Assembly (NCBI GenBank): GCA_963854835.1 | Contig: OY978526.1 | Coordinates: forward strand, 69,536,418-69,600,417 | DNA from: Megamerina dolium | Taxonomy: Eukaryota; Arthropoda; Insecta; Diptera; Megamerinidae | Length of the DNA stretch: 64,000 nucleotides | Direction: 5' to 3' | In this document: positions 12,038-24,419 of the stretch, piece after piece | Layout of the letters: each line of letters begins with the position of its first letter | Position numbering within the stretch: the stretch's first letter is position 1 | Position numbers and translations under genes: made by a program | The notes under the pieces: generated by a model | Databases searched by the model: none | What the model saw: the letters and a program-made list of their open reading frames with translations, nothing else | What the model was told of the DNA's origin: nothing

Positions 12038-12968
12038 TTGGATGTTCGAAAAAATTCGATAACAAATTGTCGGTAGATGGATCTAAAATGTAACATCTCT
12101 GGTAATATTAATTGCATCTGGCCATACTATAGCTTGTTTGAAAGGTGACATTTTGTTAGAAAACATTATTAGAATCGTATTATTATGTGAAAAGTTATAT
12201 ACATACATTTAAAAATGAATGAAAATTCGGAACATTTCGTCATATTTTGCTTTTCTATTATACAATAGAAAAGGTAAGAATGCGTAGCAGGCTGCTGAAA
12301 AAATTTGTGAAGTTTACGAAGACGATGTTATAACTAGAAAAACAGCAGCGAAGTGGTGTGCTCGTTTTCGATCTGATAATTTTGATGTTAAAGTTGCACC
12401 TCGCTCTGGTCATGGACGTGGACGTTGCTAAAGAACTAGACATTCATCACCACACAGTTATTTGGAAGGGAATTGTTCATTATGAGCTTCTACAACCTGG
12501 CCAAACGATTGATTCTGATCTCTACTGTCAACAATCAACGAGATTGAAGCAAGCAATTCAATTAAATTGGCCAGAATTCATCAACAGAAAAGTTGTTGTA
12601 TTCTATCATGACAACGCCAGAACACACACATCTTTCATGACCCTGCAGAAACTGAGAGAGCTTGGCTGGGAAGTTTTAATGCATCCACCATAAAGCCTGG
12701 ACCTTGCGCCTTCAGATTATCATTTGTTTCGATCTGTGCAGAACTGTGTTAAAGGTGTAAATTGAAATTCTGTAGGGGCCTGCCAAATGCACTTGGATCA
12801 GTTTTTTGCTCAGTTCTATACAGATGGAATAATGGCTTTACCCCAAAAATGGCAAAAGGTTATCAATCTAAGCGGCACATATTTGGTTTAATAAAGCTCA
12901 TGTCAAATATAAGAAAAAAATGTTTCATTTTTTGTCTACTTTGTAATCGAACTTTTTCGAACTCCCAA
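12038..12968. mobile_element. Internally deleted mariner
   Basis: Ends TTGGATGTTCGAAAAAATTC and TTGGGAGTTCGAAAAAGTTC (reverse), TA flanks at 12036-12037 and 12969-12970. 931 bp. The transposase is fused across a deletion near 12420-12470. Confidence 0.85.
12214..12895 (+). pseudogene. Mariner transposase relic with internal deletion
   Basis: The N-terminus begins MNENSEHFRHILLFYY near 12214. Near 12360 the frame carries part of the HTH, then jumps to VIWKGIVHYELLQPGQTI, DLYCQQSTRLKQAI and VVVFYHDNARTHTS (second Asp). A stop after MHPP precedes LDLAPSDYHLF. The segment with the first catalytic Asp is deleted. Confidence 0.82.
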
Positions 12969-12971
12969 TAG

Positions 12972-13504
12972 ATAGTTACTTGATTGAGTGTTATAAACCC
13001 ATATTTAAGAATACATTTTTTTTTAAGCCAAATGGAATATTTATTGTATCATAAATATATGTGAATAGAATAAAACAAGTAAGCTAATTTGTAAGTTTTT
13101 GTTATAAACACAATTAGAACGAATGACTATACCTGTCATTAAAATTTATATTCTCCTCATATTTCTATACGTGCTATACACACATTAATCCAATTAACTG
13201 TCATTTGTCCAATACAAATAATTTAATAATATAAAAATAGAAACACTTTACATATTGAATTTGATGGTATCATTTCTTATAATTTCATACAAAAGGTATT
13301 TACATACAATACTCGTATATAAAGTTATTTGTTGAACAAATAAATTACAATATAACTACTCTATTTTTTTATTGTAATAATTTGTTATACTAATTTTTAT
13401 TATCACATTAAAATATTCGATTAGATTCTTTTAGCAAAAAGGATTTCTTTCCACATAAATAATTTCACCATACACTATGTATGTATTATTGGTATTCATA
13501 GACG
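12972..13504. other. AT-rich noncoding stretch
   Basis: No feature seen. Confidence 0.6.
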
Positions 13505-13506
13505 TA

Positions 13507-15157
13507 CAGTGGCTCACAGCTTATTTCGTACAGTGTATATATTTTTATGTACATGGCTGTAACATCGAAACTAAAAAACTTATCGATAAGTTTTGAATGT
13601 AGATGTCTGTGTATGTGTTTAGTAAACCTAATAAGAAAACGGGGAACCCTAAAAATTTTTCTTTTTGTTATGCAAGAGAGAAAAACTATTGATCAGCTGA
13701 TTTTCAGCTCACATCTTATTTCGTACACAAACTTCAATGTAAGTAAGTTTCATTCTGCCGCGCAGTTACAAAGTTTTTTTGAATTGTATGAGTTTTTGGA
13801 CCTTTTTAACTATTATAACAATTTTTATTATTATTATTTTAAATAGTTAAAGTGCTGTAAATTAAACATTTAGCGTTATGGGTCGTCGTACAACGATGGA
13901 ACAGCGTAAACTGGTAATTAACCATTTTAGGAAAGGTCAGAGTGTGCGAAAAATTGCTGAAATGACAAATTTAAGTGCCTCAATTGTCCAATACATCATT
14001 CAACGCTTCGTTCGCGAAAATCGGTTGGAGAACAAGGGCAGAGAAGCACCTAATAAGATTTTCAACGCTTCAGACGAGCGTTATATTGTACGAAAAATTA
14101 AGAAAAATCCAAAGTTATCCGCTCCGAAGTTGGCTGCAGAGGTTCAGCGTGAAATAGGAAAATCATCCAGTGCTGAAACTGTCCGACGTGTGCTGCGCAA
14201 TCATGACTTGAACGGTCGAGTAGCCCGAAAGAAACCATTCATTTCGAAAATGAATATACAACGCCGACTTGACTTCGCCAAAGAGCATATTATTAATACT
14301 CCTGCGTTCTGGAATACCGTTATTTTCGCGGATGAGTCTAAGTTTAATATTTTTGGCTCGGACGGAATGTCATATGTTTGGCGTAAAGCGAATACCGAGC
14401 TAAACAAGGAGAACCTTAAGCCCACAGTGAAGCATGGTGGCGGTAGCGTGATGGTTTGGGCCTGTATGTCAGCAGCCGGAGTAGGTGAATTGGTTTTTAT
14501 TGAGGAAACAATGGACAAAATGAAGTACCTCGAGATTCTGAAAAACAATTTACTTCAAAGTGCAGACAAACTGGGTTTGCGGGAAGAATTTCGGTACTAC
14601 CAAGATAATGACCCAAAACATAAATCTGGGATTGTGCAATCTTGGCTTATTTGGAACTGCCCACACTTGATGTCTCCACCACCACAGTCACCTGACATGA
14701 ATGTGATTGAAAATCTTTGGTCTATTTTGGACAATAAAATAAGAACACACAAGATTTCTAATAAGCAAGACCTAAAGAAGGTACTGATGGAAGAATGGAA
14801 AAAAATCACACCAGACATCACTCAAAAATTGGTGGATTCAATGCCAAATAGACTCCAGGCTGTCATTAACGCTAAGGGATGTCAACTAAATATTAAAATC
14901 AACTTACTTTGTTTTTAGTTTGAACTTAAAGAGACTGTACGAAATAAGCTGTGACATGAATTTTCCTATTTTTTTTTTATTTTATTTTTTTATAGTGTCA
15001 AACACTAAAATTTTGAAAAAGTAAATTTTGGAAAATAAAAAACAAACCTTCCTTTCTAAAATGGCATTTATATTTTGTTCAAATTTTTGCTATATTAGGA
15101 ATTACGACTGCAGCAATTTTTAAACTGTCACTGTACGAAATAAGCTGGGAGCCACTG
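13507..15157. mobile_element. Tc1-like DNA transposon with IR/DR ends
   Basis: Terminal inverted repeats start CAGTGGCTCACAGCTTATTT (left) and CAGTGGCTCCCAGCTTATTT (right, reverse strand), flanked by TA at 13505-13506 and 15158-15159. The motif recurs inside each end (near 13706-13735 and 14929-14958), about 200 bp from the tips, as in the IR/DR type of Tc1 elements. The single open transposase gene is undamaged, so this element could still be active or recently so. Confidence 0.92.
13878..14918 (+). CDS. Tc1-like transposase, intact (DD34E)
   Basis: The protein of 346 residues would bind the element's inverted repeats and cut and paste it, acting in the nucleus. Residues 1-115 form the two helix-turn-helix DNA-binding part, with basic GRR at 2-4. 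The catalytic residues appear complete: D152 in FADESKFN, D243 in YYQDNDPKH and E278 in NVIENLW, with 34 residues between the last two. The glycine-rich box KHGGGSVMVW lies at 185-194. Length fits the family (about 340). No stop or frameshift is seen, unlike every other transposase in this window. Confidence 0.92.
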   Translation: MGRRTTMEQRKLVINHFRKGQSVRKIAEMTNLSASIVQYIIQRFVRENRLENKGREAPNKIFNASDERYIVRKIKKNPKLSAPKLAAEVQREIGKSSSAETVRRVLRNHDLNGRVARKKPFISKMNIQRRLDFAKEHIINTPAFWNTVIFADESKFNIFGSDGMSYVWRKANTELNKENLKPTVKHGGGSVMVWACMSAAGVGELVFIEETMDKMKYLEILKNNLLQSADKLGLREEFRYYQDNDPKHKSGIVQSWLIWNCPHLMSPPPQSPDMNVIENLWSILDNKIRTHKISNKQDLKKVLMEEWKKITPDITQKLVDSMPNRLQAVINAKGCQLNIKINLLCF

Positions 15158-15200
15158 TATGTATGTACAATAGAAATATTTCGATTTGCATTTTGAATGG

Positions 15201-15230
15201 TCAACAACAACAACAACAACAACAACAACA
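15201..15230. repeat. (CAA)n microsatellite
   Basis: Ten CAA units just right of the Tc1-like element. Confidence 0.9.
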
Positions 15231-15231
15231 A

Positions 15232-16293
15232 AATTATAATAACAATTTTATTACTTTCTACAACATTGTATATACATACATACACTATATGCACATACAT
15301 ATGTATGTATAATAAATGGCAAAACAACAGGTTTCTTTTATAGATAAATTTCACCAATTTATGATGTCTTTTATGATGACTTTTCTCATTTCATACACAT
15401 GTGATAAATATGTACACATATTGTATGTATAAGCAGCAGTTAAATATAGAAATGAAATGTCATTATTCTTTTAATTTCATAGACAAGTATGAAATATACC
15501 CAGCAAACCTAGTGACTGATTTCATTTCTCATAAAAAAATATTTCATGTTTTTCTCTGCATTTTATTCTGTGAGGTGGCTGCGCTATCTTATCACAAAAT
15601 GTCAGCATTAAGAAGTGAGAATAACAACAAAATGGCGATATTCTTATTAAAGAGCTGCGAGAATGTATTTGTTTTTCGAATGATTCTCTTTGCTCTCAAA
15701 ACATGTAGAATATTTGCAAAGCATATCCAAATAGAATGAGAATGAGTGTGAGTAAAATATTAGGCAAATAGAATACTCCACTCAATTCTTGTACAAGAAG
15801 TATTCCATACATTCGTACATACTCTCAAGGGGTAGCAGAGGGAAAACTTTTTTTTTTTGAAGTCTCAGTAGATGGTGGATAACTTGCTGAAAATCGAATA
15901 TTTTCATTTGAAAAAATTACTTTGTATTCATTATTTATGCACAAATATATCTGCATAATTTTAAAACATTCGATGCAATACTTTTTTTAAACAATGCACA
16001 AAAATCACCTTTTTTCAGGCGTTCAAACTAGTTGTGCCCCTTAAAAAAAACGAATATTTGAGAGTACTACGAGTATGTTGTACGTTATAATTGTTTTTGC
16101 TTTTCATGACAAGCCCTGATGATTTGTATTACTACGTCTTGCCGTGTCATGTTGTCTAATGTTGAATGTAATGTAACCTAGAAAAGCAAAAGGAATGTTT
16201 AGAGTACTCTCCAATGCTTTACTTTCATTTGCAAATGTTGAGATTCTAATCATTCTATGAAAACGAAACATACACACCATTCCATTCTATTTT
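15232..16293. other. Noncoding stretch
   Basis: No supported gene; probably the original flank of the Helentron-like array. Confidence 0.5.
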
Positions 16294-17580
16294 TATACCC
16301 TGCATAATGCAATATGCATGGTATATTCATTTCGGTCAGATGTTTGTGTCCACTTGAAGGAATCTCCGGAGATATAGACATGGATATATATTCGTGATCA
16401 GCGTCGATTAAATTTTCGATTTAACGATGTCCGTCCGTCCGTCCGTCCGTCCGTCCGTCTGTCTGTCACCTGGCTGGTTCGCACGATAACTTGAGTAAAT
16501 ATTGAGCTATTTCGATGAAATTTGGCATAAGTAATCTATGATCCAAGGGTACGGAGGGGATTGATATTGGGCATGATCGGTCAATAACCACGCCCACACC
16601 AAGCATTCAAAGCGACTAACCTCGAAATATTCAAAATCTTTAACTTGCTATAACTCACACAATATACCACTTGGGACAACAATATTTTGCACATAGAGTT
16701 ATATTATACTACTATATAACCTTACCAAAAGTGGATGAGCCACGCCTACTTTCTAGCGTAGCTCCCATACAAAGTGTCTGTACTTCTTTTAAATTGAAAC
16801 TGCTGTAACTTCTACAATCTTCTGTCTAGAATAACCATAATTGACACTTAAATTAATATCGTAGTCGGCAAAAATATGACAGAAAATCAGTGTGCCACGC
16901 CCACTCCTTCATGGGTCTCCCATACAAAGTCGAGTGAATTAAACTAAAATGTTAAGCTCCATAGCTTACAAACCATTTAGCCTAGGACAACGAGACTTAG
17001 GGTATGGATTAGTATTGTACGAGCAACTAGGCTCACAGAAAATGGGCGCACCACGCCCAGTGTTTATCGTAGCCCCCATACAAATTTTAAATTGAAACAG
17101 CTGTAACTTCGGCAATCTTCTGTCTACAATAACCATAATTGACACTTAAATTAATATCGTAGTCGGAAATAATCTGGCGAAAAATCAGCGTACCACGCCC
17201 ACTTCTTATTGGGGCTCCCATACAAAGTTGAGGAAATTAAACAAAAGTGTTAACCACCATAACTTAGAAACTATTTAACGTAGGACACCAAATTTAAGGT
17301 GTGGATTAACATTGAAAAATTAATTGGATTTACTAGAAAGTGGTAAGCCACGCCCACTTTTTATATAGCTCCCATACTAAGCCTCGGAATTATCTTAAAA
17401 TCCTTTTACTTCGTCAAAGTCAACCATATTTCGGGTGTAAATTAGTAGTATATGCAAAAATTGTTTCTCGAAAAGTGGAAATAAAAGAAAAGTTGGATAT
17501 TCGAGTAAACTTTTTATATATAAATCTACATATGCAGGGTATAGTTTGGTCGGCCCCAGCCGACTGTAAGGAGATTTTTA
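16294..17580 (+). mobile_element. Helentron-like non-autonomous element, copy A
   Basis: It starts with TATACCCTGCATAATGCAAT. A (GTCC)n(GTCT)n block lies at 16428-16468. Two tandem internal modules follow, starting near 16790 and 17087, and then the subterminal ATATGCAGGGTATA, an inverse of the 5' start. The end is a perfect 6-bp stem GTCGGC/GCCGAC with loop CCCA, then TGTAAGGAGATTTTT. These traits match the DINE-1/mini-me/Helentron-associated class known from flies; they are seen here directly, while the class name is inference. No coding capacity was found; an open frame of about 80 codons at its 3' part recurs in the other copies only because the DNA is conserved. Confidence 0.8.
16428..16468 (+). 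repeat. (GTCC)n/(GTCT)n block
   Basis: Tetranucleotide tract inside Helentron-like copy A; equivalent tracts of different length occur in copies B, C and D, so the tract expands and shrinks with the element. Confidence 0.9.
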
Positions 17581-17838
17581 TTTTATTCATTCGAATTCGT
17601 ATTTGCTTATGTAGAGAGAATGAATGAGAGATTATATAATAATATCAATAGAGTGTTTTGAAGAACCAAACGAATACATTTCTGCAGCACTCTAATTCTC
17701 ATGACAATTACTCTCATTGTTGCTTTCAAAATCAGCTGATCATTGCAAAGGAAATGGTAGTGACTTACTGAATTATCTGTTGTAATTTTTATAAATTATA
17801 TTTTCATTAAAGCCACATCTTCTCTTCAATTCGAGTAG

Positions 17839-19127
17839 AAAAAATCTCCTTACAGTCGGCTGGGGCCGACCAAACTATACCCTGCATATGTAGATTTATA
17901 TATAAAAAGTTTACTCGAATATCCAACTTTTCTTTTATTTCCACTTTTCGAGAAACAATTTTTGCATATACTACTAATTTACACCCGAAATATGGTTGAC
18001 TTTGACGAAGTAAAAGGATTTTAAGATAATTCCGAGGCTTAGTATGAGAGCTATATAAAAAGTGGGCGTGGCTTACCACTTTCTAGTAAATCCAATTAAT
18101 TTTTCAATGTTAATCCACACCTTAAATTTGGTGTCCTACGTTGAATAGTTATGGTGGTTAACATTTTTGTTTAATTTCCTCAACTTTGTATGGGAGCCCC
18201 AATAAGAAGTGGGCGTGGTACGCTGATTTTTCGCCAGATTATTTCCGACTACGATATTAATTTAAGTGTCAATTATGGTTATTGTAGACATAAGATTGCC
18301 TAAGTTACAGCTGTTTCAATTTAAAATTTGTATGGGGGCTACGATAAACACTGGGCGTGGTGCGCCCATTTTCTGTGAGCCTAGTTGCTCGTACAATACT
18401 AATCCACACATTAAATCTCGTTATTCTACGCTGAATAGTTTGCAAGTTATAACCGGTAACATTTTTTTTAATTTCCGCAACTTTGTATGGGAGACCCAAA
18501 AAGGAGTGGGCGTGGCATATTGATTTTCTGCCATATTATTTCCGACTACCGTATTAATCTAAGTGTCAATTATGGTTATTCTAGACAGAAGATTGTAGAA
18601 GTTACAGCAGTTTCAATTTAAAAGAAGTACAGACACTTTGTATGGGAGCTACGCTAGAAAGTAGGCGTGGCTCATCCACTTTTGGTGAGGTTATATAGTA
18701 GTATAATATAACTCTATGTGCAAAATATTGTTGTCCCAAGTGGTATATTGTGTGAGGTTTAGCAAGTTAAAGATTTTGAAAATTTCGAGGTTAGTCGCTT
18801 TGAACGCTTGGTGTGGGCGTGGTTATTGACCGATCATGCCCAATATCAATCCCCTCCGTACTTTTGGATCATAGATTACTTATGCCAAATTTCATCGAAA
18901 TAGCTCAATATTTACTCAAGTTATCGTGCGAACCAGCCAGGTGACAGACAGACGGACGGACGGACGGACGGACGGACGGACGGACGGACATCGTTAAATC
19001 GAAAATTTAATCGACGCTGATCACGAATATATATCCATGTCTATATCTCCGGAGATTCCTTCAAGTGGACACAAACATCTGACCGAAATGAATATACCAT
19101 GCATATTGCATTATGCAGGGTATAAAA
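17839..19127 (-). mobile_element. Helentron-like non-autonomous element, copy B (inverted to A)
   Basis: Full-length copy on the minus strand, 3' hairpin end at 17839 and 5' end at about 19127, with its (GGAC)n block at 18953-18989. With copy A it forms an inverted repeat of about 1.28 kb separated by about 260 bp of unrelated sequence. It differs from copy C by few substitutions and a 6-base deletion (TCTAAG) near 18149. Confidence 0.8.
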
Positions 19128-20419
19128 ATCTCCTTACAGTCGGCTGGGGCCGACCAAACTATACCCTGCATATGTAGATTTATATATAAAAAGTTTACTC
19201 GAATATCCAACTTTTCTTTTATTTCCACTTTTCGAGAAACAATTTTTGCATATACTACTAATTTACACCCGAAATATGGTTGACTTTGACGAAGTAAAAG
19301 GATTTTAAGATAATTCCGAGGCTTAGTATGAGAGCTATATAAAAAGTGGGCGTGGCTTACCACTTTCTAGTAAATCCAATTAATTTTTCAATGTTAATCC
19401 ACACCTTAAATTTGGTGTCCTACGTTGAATAGTTTCTAAGTTATGGTGGTTAACATTTTTGTTTAATTTCCTCAACTTTGTATGGGAGCCCCAATAAGAA
19501 GTGGGCGTGGTACGCTGATTTTTCGCCAGATTATTTCCGACTACGATATTAATTTAAGTGTCAATTATGGTTATTCTAGACAGAAGATTGCCGAAGTTAC
19601 AGCTGTTTCAATTTAAAATTTGTATGGGGGCTACGATAAACACTGGGCGTGGTGCTCCGATTTTCTGTGAGCATAGTTGCTCCTACAATACTAATCCACA
19701 CCTTAAATCTCGTTATTCTACGCTGAATAGTTTGCAAGTTATAACCGGTAACATTTTTTTTAATTTCCGCAACTTTGTATGGGAGACCCAAAAAGGAGTG
19801 GGCGTGGCACATTGATTTTCTGCCATATTATTTCCGACTACCGTGTTAATCTAAGTGTCAATTATGGTTATTCTAGACAGAAGATTGTAGAAGTTACAGC
19901 TGTTTCAATTTAAAAGAAGTACAGACACTTTGTATGGGAGCTACGCTAGAAAGTAGGCGTGGCTCACCCACTTTTGGCGAAGTTATATAGTAGTATAATA
20001 TAACTCTATGTGCAAAATATTGTTGTCCCAAGTGGTATATTGTGTGAGTTATAGCAAGTTAAAGATTTTGAAAATTTCGAGGTTAGTCGCTTTGAATGCT
20101 TGGTGTGGGCGTGGTTATTGACCGATCATGCCCAATATCAATCCCCTCCGTACCCTTGGATCATAGATTACTTATGCCAAATTTCATCGAAATAGCTCAA
20201 TATTTACTCAAGTTATCGTGCGAACCAGCCAGGTGACAGACAGACGGACGGACGGACGGACGGACGGACGGACGGACGGACATCGTTAAATCGAAAATTT
20301 AATCGACGCTGATCACGAATATATATCCATGTCTATATCTCCGGAAATTCCTTCAAGTGGACACAAACATCTGACCGAAATGAATATACCATGCATATTG
20401 CATTATGCAGGGTATAAAA
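19125..20419 (-). mobile_element. Helentron-like non-autonomous element, copy C (tandem with B)
   Basis: Full-length, joined head-to-tail to copy B with only a few shared T/A bases at the junction (19121-19130). The (GGAC)n block lies at 20242-20281. It ends with GCATTATGCAGGGTATA at 20402-20418. B and C are very alike, so they probably arose by one tandem event or a recent duplication. Confidence 0.8.
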
Positions 20420-21404
20420 ATGGGTAACGCTTTTAAGAGGAAAAGTTACATTTTAGTTTAGTTTACAGAAGTCAACAATTTTTTAACGATTCATGATTTC
20501 TTACGTTTCTGAAAAGAGAAAAAAACAACAAATGTATATATTTTCTCGTTGGCAGAATTAACATTTTTGGAGTTTTTGACAAAAAGATTAAATTAAATTT
20601 TTAACAACTTTTATCACATTTTTTCGATTTAAAGACAATTTTTAAAAAGATTCTCTCCCAAAAAAACTGAAATTATTTGCAATCATCCAACAATCAATCA
20701 TCAATTGATTATCAATTATCAATTATTGGAATCGATTGTGAAATTATTGATCGATTACTCATCGGTTATCGGTTGCTAAATATCACAACTGACCCGAAAC
20801 GATAAAATTGTGTAATTGAGAGTGTTGCAGAATTATTTTAGCAGGGTTTTGTGTAGCACTAATGTTTCTGTTACTTTCACTAGAACACTTAACAAGCACA
20901 TAATCAGTGTTCTGAGTTAAGATTTCTCTATATCATTATGAATATCAATCAGTTATATAACATTCGTTATGAATTTGTTCAGCTTTTGGTTTCGTTATTG
21001 AAAAACATTACAGAATACAAATACGAAACTGTTGTTGGGTATTCATATGCTAACATATGTATGGTAAATTTCTGTGATTATTATCATAATTATTATGATT
21101 ATTTTTGCCACTCAATATATTTGAAAATTATTGTAATTTTGTTAAGATAAATTTTTTCTATACAATATATTATTCGAAAAATTAATGAATGTAATTTTTT
21201 TTATAATCTGATAATAAAATAATAGTGATTTCGTCACTATATACTTACACTAGAGGATAGTATTGGTTGATTTTCATTGACCTGCTAATATTTAACTGGT
21301 TAAGGTCTATCATCGAGTGAAGTTAAGAGATACGCTGCAAATGGTAAAGCGTTAAATTTCGGCTTAGACTGCAATGAGCTCAGAAAGAAATCAGGAACTC
21401 GGTG
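20420..21404. other. AT-rich noncoding stretch
   Basis: Contains a cluster of overlapping ATCAATTGATTATCAATTAT-type motifs at 20690-20790 that can pair with one another. No gene seen. Confidence 0.5.
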
Positions 21405-21600
21405 ATAATAGGCAAGCAATTTGTAATTCTTCTGGTAGTAACAATTTATCATGAAAAAGCTTCTAAAAGAACTCTGTAACAAAGCTCAGAAAAAGTGATG
21501 TCACAAGGGTTCTGGCGTTCGGAACCGGGTAAAATAAGTCGGTCCCTTCTAATACTGTCCAAAATTTAACACGCACAAGAGTAATAGAAGAGAATAGATG
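21405..21600 (+). mobile_element. tRNA-derived SINE, 5'-truncated
   Basis: The body is recognisable from GGCAAGCAATTTGTAATTCT through CAAAGCTCAGAAAAAGTGAT to TTTAACACGCACAAGAG. The tRNA head is missing, as expected for 5' truncation. Confidence 0.7.
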
Positions 21601-22110
21601 AAGTGGGTACAAAAGGTACTATTAATTTGTAATGTATCATTCTAAAACTTTCAGAATCTTATTTTCACACCAAAATAGTAGTTTATACAAAATTTTAAGT
21701 TATTTTATTTACAAATAAACATGGTCCCCATACAAAATATTGAGATTTTTTAACAAAAATTCATGAAATTATATGACAGCTATCATTAATTTTTCAGGCA
21801 ACATTCTTAAACTTTGGCAATGTTATTTTTTTGTCAAAAATACTAATCCACACAATATTTTTAATCATTCCGTTCATATATGAATATAGTCCTGATATAA
21901 AATTTGCGTGTATTTAAATAAAATTTGAAAATTTGTATGAAAGGTACCAATAATTTTCAATGTAACATTATAAAACTTCAATGGTGTTAGTTTTCACTAA
22001 AAATACCAGTCCATACAAAATTTTAAATCATTCCATTCATATATAAGGATATCTCCCATACACAATTTGCATTTTTGTAAAATAAAAGTCGTCAAATTTG
22101 TGTACAAGTT
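21600..22110. repeat. Three degenerate units of about 170 bp
   Basis: The order GTAC..AATAATTT, ATTCTTAAACTT, TACTAATCCACACAA, AAATCATTCCATTCATATAT and CCCATACA-like recurs three times with many changes. It may belong to the family of short modules found in the Helentron-like elements (CCATACAAA, TAATCCACAC), but the match is loose. Confidence 0.5.
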
Positions 22111-22887
22111 TATCTGGGTATAGTTATTTTTAATTACATTGCCTTGAAATTGGGTATAGTGGCATATTTCGCAGATAAAATACAATTAACAAAGTTTCAT
22201 ACAGATTTCTTGGACAAAATAAAGGGAGAATTGCAAAATCTTAAAGTTTTTCTTTGAAAAAAAAAAATTCAGGGAACCTTTTTATACTTTCTTGGTGATT
22301 TTTGCAAAATCATAGTCTTTGTGGAAATACTCTTACTCTTTGATACTCTTAATCATAAACATGTTGATAATTAATATGGATTTTAAGCATAGTGCAATGT
22401 AATATAAAAGTTTTATTCTATTTTATTATAATACAAAACCTTTTAACAATTTTTAACCTCGTCAAATTAACTAAAAATTTAATTTTCCTGAAATGGTGTG
22501 AAATAATGTTAATTAAAGAATTTCCTTATAATTAGAATCTATATTCAATAACTAAATTTTTTATTTTCATTACCAATAAATCTATTTATAATCAATCTAT
22601 TATGATTAATACATACATATATATACGAATAAGAATGAAAACCTTCAAAATTAGTTCAATAATGAAAATATGCTTTAATTTAACTGAAAAAAAAAATTAT
22701 AAAATGAATATATTTATTTATAAAATTGGAAAAGTGATTAAAATGCACAAAAAAAAAAAAATTAAATAAATATAAATAGAAAAAAATTAAAATACATACA
22801 ATTAAATGAATAAAGAACAACAAAGTATAAGCAAACCTTGCCAACTGTTGAAATAACCTTCAATTGTGGAAATTTCTGATTTTTTTA

Positions 22888-22922
<35 letters not shown>

Positions 22923-23265
22923 GTTGGCGTTCTTTTGCATTTTTACCAATACATATTGAATAATGTTTATGTGTACCTACACAGACCACCAACAATATGA
23001 TAATGCCTTTGTTGGTGATAACGACATAAACGATGCTTCAATTCAATTGAATGCATTCAAACAAGAGTTAATAAGTTGTTTGAAAATAATTTTCAATTAC
23101 AATTCAAATTGAAGCAAGCAAAGCAAGCATTGAACTAGACCTTGTCAAGATTGTTAGGAATACAAGGTAACAGTGGCGTTTTATAAGTTACAGTTTTACA
23201 TATAAAAGAGACAGAAAGAAGAAAAGAACAATGCAACGATACATAAATCAATGTAGTAAAAATTG

Positions 23266-23298
<33 letters not shown>

Positions 23299-24417
23299 GC
23301 AAGTTTCACGCAAATCATATTTTTCCAATATGGTGGCACACCACAAAAAACACCACAACCGATTTTAACCGCATTACGGTTTTTGTGGTCTTCCTAATTT
23401 TTGTCTCATTCTCTCTCTCTCTCGCTCTCTCTACCTCTATCTTTCTATCTGTATATATGTATATTTATTATTATTTCTCATGGCTGTGTTTGTTGTTGTT
23501 TAGTATTTTAACTTCAATTACTTATTTAATCATAATTCGTTCGCGTTTCAACAGTCATCAATCAAATCGAATAAAATTGCCGACCGACCAAAACGTTCAA
23601 CAAGCTAAGCTAAGTTGATCCGTTAGCTTACCGTTGCATATGTTAGTACCTTTATACTCATAGAGATGCTAATCCCGAAAACCCGAAATATCAAATAAAA
23701 AATAATGTCCAATATTCCAATATTAGTCATTAGATGTTAGGGATTTATGACAAATACTTGTTCTTTAAATAGAATATTCTTTGAAATTGGTAAAAAAAAA
23801 GTTCAAGTTACAAAACGCCAATTTATGCAAATTTTTTATAAATTTACCCATGGCCAGGTCTCGCGCTTTAAGAGAGGTTTACTCAGCATGCTATTGATAA
23901 AATAAAGAAGAACTTACAAAATATGCATCCGTCATTGAGGATCTGTCACATACCTTGTTGTCACTTTCACTGATCACTGACGGATCACCAAAACTATTAT
24001 TAGTTTCTCAGCGTACTCAATAGTAGAGCTTACACTACCAGCTTGCATCATTATCGTTATAGAGTTCAATGGAAGGCGTAGAAATGCGGTAGGAAGATAT
24101 ATGAATAAAAGGAATTTCTCTGCTATGGAATTGAAAACTCAAAAGTGTTTCAGAAGAGCCTAACAGATCCTTTAAATGTGACTGCATAGTGAGCCTTTTG
24201 GTCTGGTGACATCATAGGGCAATATTTTTTTAAAATGTTGAAGGAGCTGCGGCTACTTTTAATTCTTCTTACTGTGACCGCAGAAAAATCAACATTTTTT
24301 GTACTTAAATTTAATATATGTAACTGTAAAATATGTGCTTTTACACACAGTTCTATTGCCTGAAAAGTACAAGATTTAGTGACGTCAGATGGCCATTAAG
24401 AATGTGTGATTTAATAT
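22110..24417. other. AT-rich noncoding stretch
   Basis: Two (TTA)n tracts and a TC-rich patch at 23407-23450; no supported gene. Confidence 0.5.
22890..22921. repeat. (TTA)n microsatellite
   Basis: About ten TTA units; a similar tract lies at 23267-23298. Confidence 0.9.
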
Positions 24418-24419
24418 TA

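Noticed and set aside
16428..16468. CRISPR-like or satellite array
   Set aside because: Simple (GTCC)n tract inside a transposable element; no spacers.
17340..17627. Open frame of about 80 codons (MVSHAHFLYSSH...) conserved in three Helentron-like copies
   Set aside because: It is conserved because the whole element is conserved on the DNA level. It starts and ends at arbitrary points, crosses the terminal hairpin and has no protein motif.
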